From Paenibacillus turicensis (GTDB lineage Bacteria > Bacillota > Bacilli > Paenibacillales > Paenibacillaceae): DNA of 64,000 nt. Of this stretch, positions 36,628 to 44,354 are shown one piece after another. A model generated the notes under the pieces. The model saw only the letters and a program-made list of their open reading frames with translations, did not search any database and was not told where the DNA came from. The position numbers and the translations under genes are program-made. The stretch covers positions 62,001-126,000 of the forward strand of contig NZ_JAGGKG010000003.1 in the NCBI RefSeq assembly GCF_017873435.1. Reading direction: 5' to 3'. Positions within the stretch are counted from its first letter, which is position 1. Every line of letters begins with the position of its first letter.

Positions 36628-37059
36628 ATGAATCATAAAGAAATTTCAGCGGGTGGTGTTGTATACCGCTATAACGGAGACCAACTCCAAATCCAATTAA
36701 TTAAAGATCGTTATGGCAAAATGTCGTTTGCAAAGGGCAAGCAAGAGCCAGGGGAAAGTGTAGAAGAAACGGCTTTGCGTGAAATTGTAGAGGAAACAGG
36801 CATCGTGGGTGTCATTATGCAGCCAATCGATATTATCGCTTATCAATATCAACATCCAACCTATGGCACCGTAGACAAAGAGGTTCATTATTATTTAGTA
36901 AAAAGTGAAGGTGGGGAGCTTCGTCCACAGGTTGAGGAAATTCGTGATGTGGAGTGGTACGCTCCATTAGAGGCTTGGGAAAAGCAACAGACTGCTGGAT
37001 ACGATAATAATGATTTTATTTTACAAAAGGCGTTACACCTGCTTGGCATCGAGGCGTGA
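36628..37059 (+). CDS. NUDIX hydrolase
   Basis: Cytoplasmic NUDIX-fold pyrophosphatase of 143 residues. The NUDIX box is complete: GKQEPGESVEETALREIVEE followed by TGI, with the metal-binding Glu residues in REIVEETG. SAGGVVYRYNGDQLQIQLIK at the start resembles Ap4A/diadenosine or ADP-ribose hydrolases, but the substrate is not determinable. AAGGAG at 36613-36618 favours the ATG at 36628 over the one at 36619. Its last 27 bases overlap the 3' end of the convergent Na/Pi gene. Confidence 0.9.
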   Translation: MNHKEISAGGVVYRYNGDQLQIQLIKDRYGKMSFAKGKQEPGESVEETALREIVEETGIVGVIMQPIDIIAYQYQHPTYGTVDKEVHYYLVKSEGGELRPQVEEIRDVEWYAPLEAWEKQQTAGYDNNDFILQKALHLLGIEA

Positions 37060-38007
37060 CCATAGAGGTAAATAACAGATTGGCAAGGCTATGAGTGAGC
37101 AAACCACATTAAAAATCGTTTGAATATGGGCAATTTGACTGGATGGATCGGAAGAGAGCCATACAGCAATATAGTTTAGTGCAGGAATAAGTGGTAGAAA
37201 TAAAATTGCCCCTGCAACATTTAAAATGACATGTGACCAAGCGACAAAGGAACCCGATCTTGTCCCCCCGATGGAAGCGATGAGCGCAGTGATGCATGTA
37301 CCAACATTGGAGCCAAGCACCATTGCGATGCCAAGGCTCATAGGAAGAAGTCCCGTTCCTACAAGCCCCATCGTAATTGCAATTGTAGCTGCACTGCTGT
37401 GAATTAAGGCGGTAATGACAATGCCTGCAAGCACGCCCCATAAAATGTTGTCTGCCGCATGAGCAGTTAGCCATGCAATCGTGCCTCTTGCTTCAAGAGC
37501 AGGCGCAACGGATTGCATCCATTGGATGGCGATCATAATGAGGCTGAAGCCAGCTAGAGCAAGGCAGCCCAATTGCAGTGAACGAAGCCAAGCATAACTC
37601 TTTGTAAACGTTGGCATGTATGTATCCAGAAGCACAAGAACAACCCATACAAGCATACAAAGATAAAAAAGTGTGGGTCCCATACTAGCTAGATTGAGGG
37701 CAATCAGCTCAGTAGTTAAGCATGTACCAATATTTCCGCCTAAAATAATACCTAAAGTTTGAGCATAACTCATGATGCCTGCGTTGACTAAGCCAATGGT
37801 CATGACCGTGGTCGCCGTACTGCTTTGCAAAATCGCTGTAATGAGTGTGCTAAAGCATAATCCCCTCCAAGGGGTATGGGTGGAAACCTCAAGGATTTTT
37901 ATTAAACGGGGTCCCGCCCATGCTTGTAATGAAACCTCCATCACCTTCATGCCAAAAAGAAAGAGGGCAAGTCCCATTGTCACTGGTAAAATGATGTCAG
38001 AAACCAT
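37033..38007 (-). CDS. Na/Pi cotransporter-family membrane protein
   Basis: A 324-residue protein of the Na+/phosphate symporter (NptA/YjbB) family with about nine hydrophobic helices and the two inverted repeats. The first shows ILQSSTATTVMTIGLVNAG, then LGIILGGNIGTCLTTELIAL; the second shows LIHSSAATIAITMGLVGTG, then VLGSNVGTCITALIASIGG. The QSS/HSS and GxNxGT motifs are the ion/phosphate-binding signatures. There is no C-terminal PhoU domain. It may export or import phosphate. The stop codon lies inside the end of the NUDIX gene on the other strand, with no terminator between them. Confidence 0.9.
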   Translation of the reverse strand: MVSDIILPVTMGLALFLFGMKVMEVSLQAWAGPRLIKILEVSTHTPWRGLCFSTLITAILQSSTATTVMTIGLVNAGIMSYAQTLGIILGGNIGTCLTTELIALNLASMGPTLFYLCMLVWVVLVLLDTYMPTFTKSYAWLRSLQLGCLALAGFSLIMIAIQWMQSVAPALEARGTIAWLTAHAADNILWGVLAGIVITALIHSSAATIAITMGLVGTGLLPMSLGIAMVLGSNVGTCITALIASIGGTRSGSFVAWSHVILNVAGAILFLPLIPALNYIAVWLSSDPSSQIAHIQTIFNVVCSLIALPICYLPLWSRLDAKQV

Positions 38008-38107
38008 TAACTCGCCCTCCCCCTTGGAATGGTGTACAAGTTATATGTATGTCAGTGGATTAGAAAATATATGTAGCAAAAAAATATGTAGGAGTGTGTG
38101 ACTAAAC

Positions 38108-39481
38108 GTGCCAGCTATACTTTTAAATAAAAATCGCAAAAAGAGACTAGAGCAAGCTCATCCTTGGGTATTTAACAATGAAATCGATGCAGTAGAAGGT
38201 GAACCAGCAGCAGGTAGTCTTGTGGAAATTCAAGACCATCGTCGTCGTTTTTTAGGTGTAGGTTATTATAATCCTGCATCACAAATTACAGTTCGTCTTG
38301 TTTCCTTTACACCGCTTGAAGTGATGGACACTGCCTTTTTTGTGGAGCGCTTTACTGCCTGTTTGCAGCATCGTAAACGTTTTGTTAAAGAAACTGCGTA
38401 TCGCTTTGTGTATGGCGAAGCGGACTTTTTACCCGGTTTGATTGTTGACCGATTTAATGACACCGTAGTTGTACAGTTGCTAACATTAGGCATGGATCAA
38501 TGTCGTGCTCAAATCGTGGAAGCATTAGTACAAGTATTAAAGCCTGTTCATATATATGAACGCAGTGATGTTTCCATTCGGGCGATGGAAGGGCTAGAGG
38601 AAGTGCAAGGGCCTTTGTATGGAGAGCGTACTCACCATGTGGTCATTGAGGAAAATGGGTTAAAGGTTTCTGTTGATATTGAGCAAGGACAAAAAACAGG
38701 TTATTTCTTTGATCAACGTGAAAATCGTGCATCGATTGAACCACTGATGTTAGGCTGGGGAGAACGAAGTGGGATTGCGATCGCGCCAATGACAGATGAA
38801 GCTGGCAATGTACGTCACGTCCCTGTGAACAACAAGGGTAAAGAGGTTACTTTCCCTTATTGGGATGGGGCAACGGTATTAGAGTGCTTTTCACATACGG
38901 GTAGCTTTACTTTACATGCTTGTAAGTATGGGGCCAAGAAGGTATCTTGTCTCGATATTTCTGAGCATGCCATTGAAAGTGCAAAAACAAATGTGGAGCT
39001 AAATGGCTTTGGTGATCGTGTGGAGTTTATCGTTGCTGATGCCTTTGAATATTTGCGTAGTCAGGTGAAGGGTCTTCAGGAGCGTAAGGCTCGTGCCGCA
39101 GGGATCTCCAAAGCGGATACCTCCGTACCTATGACAGCTAATGGTGGACGGACATGGGATGTTGTCATTCTTGATCCACCAGCCTTTGCAAAAACAAAAG
39201 GTGCTGTCAAAGGCGCGATGCGTGGTTATAAGGATATTAACTTACATGGGATGAAGCTCGTAAATGAAGGTGGTTATCTTGTAACTGCAAGCTGCTCCTA
39301 CCACATGCAGCCAGAGTTGTTCCTGCAAGCGATTAAGGAAGCAGCGGAGGACGCTGGTAAGGTGCTAAGGCTGATCGAATGGAAGGCTGCGGGCAAAGAT
39401 CACCCGCAAATTTTAGGAGTTCCTGAAGGGCATTATTTAAAGTTTGCAATCTTTGAAGTACGTAGTAAGAGCGAAATTTAA
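38108..39481 (+). CDS. RlmI-type class I rRNA (cytosine-C5) methyltransferase with two insertions
   Basis: SAM-dependent methyltransferase of the RlmI/YwbD group, acting on 23S rRNA. The N-terminal PUA domain starts with ILLNKNRKKRLEQAHPWVFN; RFVYGEADFLPGLIVDRFND follows, then GYFFDQRENRASI, VLECFSHTGSFTLHACKYGA, the catalytic VVILDPPAFAKTK and TASCSYHMQPELF with its Cys. At 457 residues it is about 55 longer than usual because of an insertion at about 215-250 (LGWGERSGIAIAPMTDEAGN onward, between the FFDQREN motif and the SAM motif) and another at about 318-350 (basic, KGLQERKARAAGISKAD onward). The start is GTG at 38108 behind TAGGAG. It is divergent from the Na/Pi gene. Confidence 0.9.
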   Translation: MPAILLNKNRKKRLEQAHPWVFNNEIDAVEGEPAAGSLVEIQDHRRRFLGVGYYNPASQITVRLVSFTPLEVMDTAFFVERFTACLQHRKRFVKETAYRFVYGEADFLPGLIVDRFNDTVVVQLLTLGMDQCRAQIVEALVQVLKPVHIYERSDVSIRAMEGLEEVQGPLYGERTHHVVIEENGLKVSVDIEQGQKTGYFFDQRENRASIEPLMLGWGERSGIAIAPMTDEAGNVRHVPVNNKGKEVTFPYWDGATVLECFSHTGSFTLHACKYGAKKVSCLDISEHAIESAKTNVELNGFGDRVEFIVADAFEYLRSQVKGLQERKARAAGISKADTSVPMTANGGRTWDVVILDPPAFAKTKGAVKGAMRGYKDINLHGMKLVNEGGYLVTASCSYHMQPELFLQAIKEAAEDAGKVLRLIEWKAAGKDHPQILGVPEGHYLKFAIFEVRSKSEI

Positions 39482-39547
39482 GTGTGAAAAGCAGATACAT
39501 GTAACGTCAAGTGTATTCGTAAAAATAAGAATGGAGGGATGAGATTT

Positions 39548-40066
39548 ATGCTGGAAAAGGCAACATTTGCTGGGGGATGCTTCTGGTGTATGGTAACCCC
39601 ATTTGAGGAGCTACCAGGGATTCATAGCATTGTATCTGGATATAGTGGTGGGCATGTTGAAAACCCAACTTACAAGGAAGTAAAAACAGGCACGACAGGA
39701 CACTATGAAGTGGTGCAAATTACTTATGATCCTTCCCTTTTTTCATATGAACGTTTGCTAGAGTTATATTGGCCACAGATTGATCCTACAGATGAAGGTG
39801 GACAATTTCAAGATCGAGGGCCGCAATATCGTACGGCGATTTTTTATCATACAGAAGCACAAAAGCAAGCGGCACTTGCTTCAAAGGAAGAGGTAGCTGC
39901 AAGTCAAAGATTTCCGGGGCCTGTCGTGACAGAAATATTACCTGCGGCTGTCTTTTATGAAGCGGAGGAATACCATCAGGATTTTCATAAAAAAAATCCG
40001 AAGGAATACAAAGAAGATCGCCGTCAATCTGGGCGTGATGAATTTATTGATAAGCATTGGTCTTAA
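39548..40066 (+). CDS. msrA: Peptide methionine sulfoxide reductase A
   Basis: Reduces methionine-S-sulfoxide in proteins and free methionine using thioredoxin; 172 residues, cytoplasmic. The catalytic motif AGGCFWCMVTPFEELPGI holds the nucleophilic Cys. YSGGHVENPTYKEVKTGTTG, LYWPQIDPTDEGGQFQDRGP and YRTAIFYH are all conserved. GGAGGG at 39533-39538 supports ATG 39548 rather than 39539. An intrinsic terminator follows. Confidence 0.96.
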   Translation: MLEKATFAGGCFWCMVTPFEELPGIHSIVSGYSGGHVENPTYKEVKTGTTGHYEVVQITYDPSLFSYERLLELYWPQIDPTDEGGQFQDRGPQYRTAIFYHTEAQKQAALASKEEVAASQRFPGPVVTEILPAAVFYEAEEYHQDFHKKNPKEYKEDRRQSGRDEFIDKHWS

Positions 40067-40088
40067 TATATAAAACGTAAAGTATATG

Positions 40089-40130
40089 CAGAAGTAATTT
40101 CCACAAAGGATATTGCTTCTGTTTTTATTT
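40089..40130 (+). terminator. Intrinsic terminator after msrA
   Basis: CAGAAGTAAT pairs with ATTGCTTCTG at nine of ten positions, followed by a T-rich tail. Confidence 0.78.
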
Positions 40131-40137
40131 TTTTTAA

Positions 40138-40227
40138 GGCTCTATTTATAAATTAGTCCATGACAACGCTAGGAGTCTGATAGCTACGATCCAGAGCGAT
40201 TTGAAGATTGTTGTTTTAGATTGAGCC
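40138..40227 (+). repeat. Dispersed intergenic repeat, copy F (compact)
   Basis: A 90-base element starting GGCTCTATTTATAAATTAGT and ending GATTGAGCC, so its ends are inverted repeats (GGCTC/GAGCC). The middle, CCATGACAACG, then GCTACGATCCAGAGCGATTT, aligns with copies B and D. The rest of the gap up to the sigma factor (40228-40347) shows no feature I can name. Confidence 0.6.
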
Positions 40228-40347
40228 CTTTTTAAAGTTATTTAAAGATTTATTGGATTGGTTTTTGTAATGGAATTGAAATACATACGTATTAACTTTT
40301 GAATTGCTTGGCCGAGTGATATCTTGGCGAAAGGAGAGTCTACAGTA

Positions 40348-40914
40348 ATGTCAGAGCATGTAACCGTGTTTCCTTTCAAGCTGGAGGAGATAAAAGAAGA
40401 ATTAGATATACCATTACAATTTACTGATATTTATGAAGCTTATTATAAACGGATTTTCAACTACGTTAGTTATCGTGTCAGTGGCATACACACCGCAGAG
40501 GATTTAACAAGTCTTGTATTTGAAAAAATACTAAATAAACTAAGTACCTATTCAAAGCAAAAAGCACCATTTGAGGTGTGGATGTTTGCAATAGCACGAA
40601 ATGTCGTAAATGATTACCACAGAAAACAAAAAAAACGACAATGGTTTTCACTTGATGTTGTGCAACAGTTTGTATCAAGTAGAAAAGATCCAGAAATGCT
40701 GTTTTTAGATGAAGAGCGAAGTGACAAACTGATTACGGCACTTAATAAGCTGAATGAGCGAGAACGAAATTTAATCGCACTAAAATTTGGTGCTTGTTTA
40801 CGTAATACTGAGGTTGCAGAAATTACTGGGCTTTCTGAGAGTAATATAGGAGTCATTCTTTACAGAGCGATGAAAAAACTGAAAAATGAACTTGGGAGTG
40901 TGGAACATTTATGA
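40348..40914 (+). CDS. ECF-type RNA polymerase sigma factor
   Basis: Sigma-70 family extracytoplasmic-function factor of 188 residues. Region 2 has YEAYYKRIFNYVSYRVSGIH, AEDLTSLVFEKIL and PFEVWMFAIARNVVNDYHRK. Region 4 has LNERERNLIALKFGACLRNT and the helix-turn-helix EVAEITGLSESNIGVILYRA. It starts at ATG 40348 (AAGGAG at 40331-40336) and overlaps the next gene by ATGA. The adjacent gene is presumed to be its anti-sigma factor, so the pair should respond to an envelope signal. Confidence 0.93.
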   Translation: MSEHVTVFPFKLEEIKEELDIPLQFTDIYEAYYKRIFNYVSYRVSGIHTAEDLTSLVFEKILNKLSTYSKQKAPFEVWMFAIARNVVNDYHRKQKKRQWFSLDVVQQFVSSRKDPEMLFLDEERSDKLITALNKLNERERNLIALKFGACLRNTEVAEITGLSESNIGVILYRAMKKLKNELGSVEHL

Positions 40915-41783
40915 GTGATAAGGAGAGATATGTTCAGTTTCTGCAGGATTTAGAAGCGATGGAGCAGGGGAAACCACTTAGTAGCCTAAACAGAAATTTA
41001 GAAAATACACTGGAAACCCAGCAATTGTTGGAGCTAGCCACAGCACTTCATAATAAGGATTTTAGTACCACCTCAGACTGTAATAAAGTTTTATTAAAAG
41101 TACAAAAAATGACCAATAATCAGGAGGAAAATGGTATGAAAAATAAAAATAGATTTAAAACGCCGGCTATTGTACTTAGTGCAGCACTTTTTATGGGCTT
41201 ACTTAGCATTACCATTGCGGCACCTTCATTTGCACAAAATATAGTAGATAAAGTATTAGCTTCCTTTAATTTAGGGCATATTCAGGTATCTCAAATGGAA
41301 ACGCCAACTTCTTTACCTTCATTGTCTCAAGTAGAGCAAGAAAACGATAAAATCAAAATGATGAAAGCTGGAGAAAAAGATACAGATGATGATACTCTTA
41401 GCCTTAATAACTTTTCTGATTTAGCTAAATATACTGATTTTGATGTTTTACTTCCCACATATTTGCCAGAGGGATACACTTTTGAGCAAGCAAAATTATA
41501 CAAGGATGCTGAAGGACAAATAAGTGGTAAGTATGTTAGTCTTTATTTTGCTAATAAAGTAACAAAGGGAACTATCTATATGCAACAACGGTTTCCAGAT
41601 GAAGAAACTGCTTATGAAACAAGTACAGATGGAAAATTGGAACAATTAACGATTAATGGCGTTACAGCTATATTAATGGATGAACATAAACTCAACTGGG
41701 AAACAAAAACTGCTTTGTATAGTCTTTCGAGTAAAGATATAACTAAAGCAGACCTAATTCGTCTGGCAGAGTCCATTCGTTAG
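40911..41783 (+). CDS. Membrane-anchored anti-sigma-like protein with extracytoplasmic DUF4367-like domain
   Basis: A 290-residue partner of the sigma factor, with translational coupling through the four-base ATGA overlap. Residues 1-75 are cytoplasmic and polar with one Cys only, so it is not a zinc-binding anti-sigma (no HxxxCxxC). A single membrane segment follows at about 84-103 (PAIVLSAALFMGLLSITIAA). The outside domain contains FDVLLPTYLPEGYTFEQAKL and LTINGVTAILMDEHKLNWET, typical of DUF4367/LolA-like sensor domains. A strong internal binding site AGGAGG (41122-41127) lies eight bases before an in-frame ATG at 41136, so a shorter form lacking the cytoplasmic part may also be made. Confidence 0.75.
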   Translation: MSDKERYVQFLQDLEAMEQGKPLSSLNRNLENTLETQQLLELATALHNKDFSTTSDCNKVLLKVQKMTNNQEENGMKNKNRFKTPAIVLSAALFMGLLSITIAAPSFAQNIVDKVLASFNLGHIQVSQMETPTSLPSLSQVEQENDKIKMMKAGEKDTDDDTLSLNNFSDLAKYTDFDVLLPTYLPEGYTFEQAKLYKDAEGQISGKYVSLYFANKVTKGTIYMQQRFPDEETAYETSTDGKLEQLTINGVTAILMDEHKLNWETKTALYSLSSKDITKADLIRLAESIR

Positions 41784-41800
41784 TAAAGCTTCATAAGTAC

Positions 41801-41840
41801 AGCCTCCTACACCATAATTATATGGGCAGGAGGCTTTTTC
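41801..41840 (+). terminator. Intrinsic terminator after the sigma/anti-sigma operon
   Basis: AGCCTCCT (41801-41808) pairs perfectly with AGGAGGCT (41828-41835), followed by TTTTTC. Confidence 0.85.
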
Positions 41841-41923
41841 TTGTTTTCATACACATTGAAGCCTCTTGTTTATGTTGTTCATGTTGTGTATATTGTTATG
41901 GTCAAAAATATTAATATTAGAAA

Positions 41924-42205
41924 GGCTCAATCTTGAAATTGGTTCTAGACCGCTAACCCAAACTAGCGAAGAGACAGAGCGATTCTGAAGGTTGTCTCTT
42001 AAAATCCGTACTTGACAATAAGCAAACATAGCGGAGGGGCAGGGAGATGGTGGAAAAGCGAAAGCGGCCGCCTTTAAGGTCACATTTCTAACTAAACTCA
42101 TACACGTTATAAAAGAAATGGGAGCTTAACAGCGGTTGAAGCCACTCTCTGCACCGTAGCCTCTTCTCGCATAATATTGTCAAGCGCTGATTACTATGTT
42201 GAGCC
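41924..42205 (-). repeat. Dispersed intergenic repeat, copy D (composite, 282 bases)
   Basis: The outer ends GGCTCAA (41924-41930) and TTGAGCC (42199-42205) are perfect inverted repeats. Read on the minus strand it contains the copy-C left half (GCTTGACAAT, then GCGAGAAGAGGCTACGGTGC, then AGAGAGTGGCTTCAACCGCT). About 90 bases unique to this copy follow, including a GCGGCCGC. Then comes the copy-B right half (CCTCCGCTATGTTTGCTTAT, TTGTCAAGTAC), and finally the CAGAATCGCTCTGTCTCTTC block shared with copies H and F. It lies between two convergent transcription units. Confidence 0.8.
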
Positions 42206-42228
42206 TGATTTTAAGGACTAATTTCGAA

Positions 42229-43239
42229 CTAGAGCCTTAAAAATTCCTTTAAATAATCATCAATGACGATGGAATCCTGCTCATTTTCGCCGATACCAAA
42301 GCAATGTCCCCACTTGGACTCAATAGGCTGATAAACTGCATTTGGCATATGTTGCACCTCAAAGGCATTATCCTCTGCTGGGAAAAATAAGTCGGAGGAG
42401 CCAGGCATAACAAGGGCGGGCATCTTGATTTTATTTAAAGCTTTTATGAAATCGTCTTTATCCTGCGGGTTATCGCTAATATCTCCATATATACCTGTAC
42501 GTAGCATCGTAATTAAATCATTAGCATCAAACGATAGAAACACCTTGTCCCAATAATCCTCTAAATATGACTGTAATGTAGGGTATCCTCCGATTTTGTA
42601 TAACTCCTCTAAATAATAAGCCTGTGAAAACCCCCAAGGCGCATAGCTACGTCCCATCGCAGCAAGTCCTAACGTCGGTGGCGTTTCATAAAAACCATTG
42701 TTCCATGCCGCATCTGCTTGTAATGCTGTAATAAGCGATTGAAATACAAGCTGTGCATGTGGTCTTGCTTTGGCTGTGCCACCAAACGGGGCAATTCGCT
42801 CAACCATGTCGGGATAACTTGTTCCCCATTGAAAGGTTTGTAGTGCACCTAATGACCAACCGACAACTAGCTTAATCTTCTTTATTCCAAACTTTTGTGT
42901 CACTAGCTGATGTTGGGCTACGACATTATCGTAAATAGAGACGTGTGGAAAATTAGCTTTATTAAAAGGAGCAGGCATATTGCTTGGTGAAGCAGATAAC
43001 CCGTTACCTAACATATTAGGGATAATGATAAAATATTTGCTAGGATCAAGTGCTTTTCCTAATCCAATTAGCCATTCGTTATCACTGTGAGTTCCTGCAA
43101 ACCAAGTAGGATAAACGATGACATTATTTTTTTCCTGATTCAAAGTTCCATACGTTTTGTACGCTAAAAAGGCTTGGGGAAAAGCTTGTCCTGATTGTAA
43201 TATGAAGTTTTCAAATGGGAAAATCTCATAATCCTCCAT
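42229..43239 (-). CDS. MetX-like alpha/beta hydrolase (homoserine acetyltransferase fold)
   Basis: A 336-residue alpha/beta-hydrolase of the homoserine O-acetyltransferase superfamily. The nucleophile elbow is VVGWSLGALQTFQWGTSYPD; the acid and base are in MPGSSDLFFPAEDN and KWGHCFGIGENE. LAYKTYGTLNQEKNNVIVYP and HSDNEWLIGLGKALDPSKYF match the family N-terminus. It is shorter than true MetX and no methionine gene is near, so it is probably an esterase or acyltransferase of unknown substrate. A divergent LysR regulator 209 bases away probably controls it. Confidence 0.82.
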   Translation of the reverse strand: MEDYEIFPFENFILQSGQAFPQAFLAYKTYGTLNQEKNNVIVYPTWFAGTHSDNEWLIGLGKALDPSKYFIIIPNMLGNGLSASPSNMPAPFNKANFPHVSIYDNVVAQHQLVTQKFGIKKIKLVVGWSLGALQTFQWGTSYPDMVERIAPFGGTAKARPHAQLVFQSLITALQADAAWNNGFYETPPTLGLAAMGRSYAPWGFSQAYYLEELYKIGGYPTLQSYLEDYWDKVFLSFDANDLITMLRTGIYGDISDNPQDKDDFIKALNKIKMPALVMPGSSDLFFPAEDNAFEVQHMPNAVYQPIESKWGHCFGIGENEQDSIVIDDYLKEFLRL

Positions 43240-43448
43240 TATGTTGTGTCCTCCTGTAATTGACTATTTACATTGATATAAGCTGTTCGTTGTTTTTAGT
43301 AGCGCTTGCTTTTACAGTAATCTAAGTTTAAGATCAAATCAACGAAACGTTTTTGAAGGATATATTCATTTTTTTTGAATTGATAGTAAACTAAGCTTAT
43401 ATATTCTCAACAATACATAGGGAATCAACAATAAAGGAGGGGATCGCT

Positions 43449-44336
43449 TTGGAGATTCGTCAATTAAAAACATTTTGGACGCTTGCGTCTACACGAAGTT
43501 TTAGTCAAACAGCTCAACTATTAAACTATGTCCCTTCTACCGTCACAATGCAAATTAAAGCATTAGAAGAAGAGTTAGGTGTGAAGCTATTTGATCGTTT
43601 GGGTAAAAGTGTGGCTTTAACAGAAGCTGGAGCTCAATTTTTGCCATATGCAAATAAAATTTTAAATGATGTAGAGGAAGCAAAATGTGTCTCTGGTAAC
43701 AGTGGTGAGCTTCGGGGGACGGTGGCTATCGGGGCAGATGAAACGCTTTGCACTTATTTGCTACCAACGTTGCTTCGCCGCTTTCGAGAAGACTATCCCA
43801 ATGTCCGCCTGTTGTTCCGACCTTTACCTAGCCAGCATTTAAGACAAAGTGTGCGGGATGGACTTGTAGATCTTGTTTTTATGTTAGACGAACCGATCGT
43901 TTCAAGTGATCTACATGTTGAAGAAGTAAGGGAAGAGACGTTTCTCATGGTGGCTTCCCCTGATCATCGGTTAGCTTCACACAATAGCATAAATGTTGCA
44001 GACCTGCATAATGAGCATATTTTATTAACGGAAAAGGGCTGCTCTTACCGCACTTATTTTTACCAATCGTTATTAAAAAAAGGAGCAGACAGCTTAACAG
44101 AGCTAGAATTTTCTAGTATAGAGGCGATCAAGCAATGTGTCATGGCACAGCTAGGTATTTCATTGTTACCTGAAATGGCGGTGCGTCATGAGCTTCAAGA
44201 AGGAAAGTTAGTTTCTTTACCGTGGGACATATCAGAAATTAGATTTTGTACTCAATTGTTATGGCATGAAGAGAAATGGATTTCTCCAACTCTACAGGCG
44301 TTTATAGATTTAGCGCTAGCAGAGTTGAAGAAATGA
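43449..44336 (+). CDS. LysR-family transcriptional regulator
   Basis: A 295-residue LysR-type regulator. The winged helix has MEIRQLKTFWTLASTRSFSQ, followed by TAQLLNYVPSTVTMQIKALE and LGVKLFDRLGKSVALTEAG. The effector domain shows LRGTVAIGADETLCTYLLPT and a C-terminal AQLGISLLPEMAVRHELQEG. The start is TTG at 43449 behind AAAGGAGGGG. The shared 209-base intergenic region contains inverted TTCGTTG and CAACGAA about 50 bases apart that could be its sites. The target is most likely the divergent MetX-like gene. Confidence 0.93.
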   Translation: MEIRQLKTFWTLASTRSFSQTAQLLNYVPSTVTMQIKALEEELGVKLFDRLGKSVALTEAGAQFLPYANKILNDVEEAKCVSGNSGELRGTVAIGADETLCTYLLPTLLRRFREDYPNVRLLFRPLPSQHLRQSVRDGLVDLVFMLDEPIVSSDLHVEEVREETFLMVASPDHRLASHNSINVADLHNEHILLTEKGCSYRTYFYQSLLKKGADSLTELEFSSIEAIKQCVMAQLGISLLPEMAVRHELQEGKLVSLPWDISEIRFCTQLLWHEEKWISPTLQAFIDLALAELKK

Positions 44337-44354
44337 GAGAAGATAACAGGGTGA

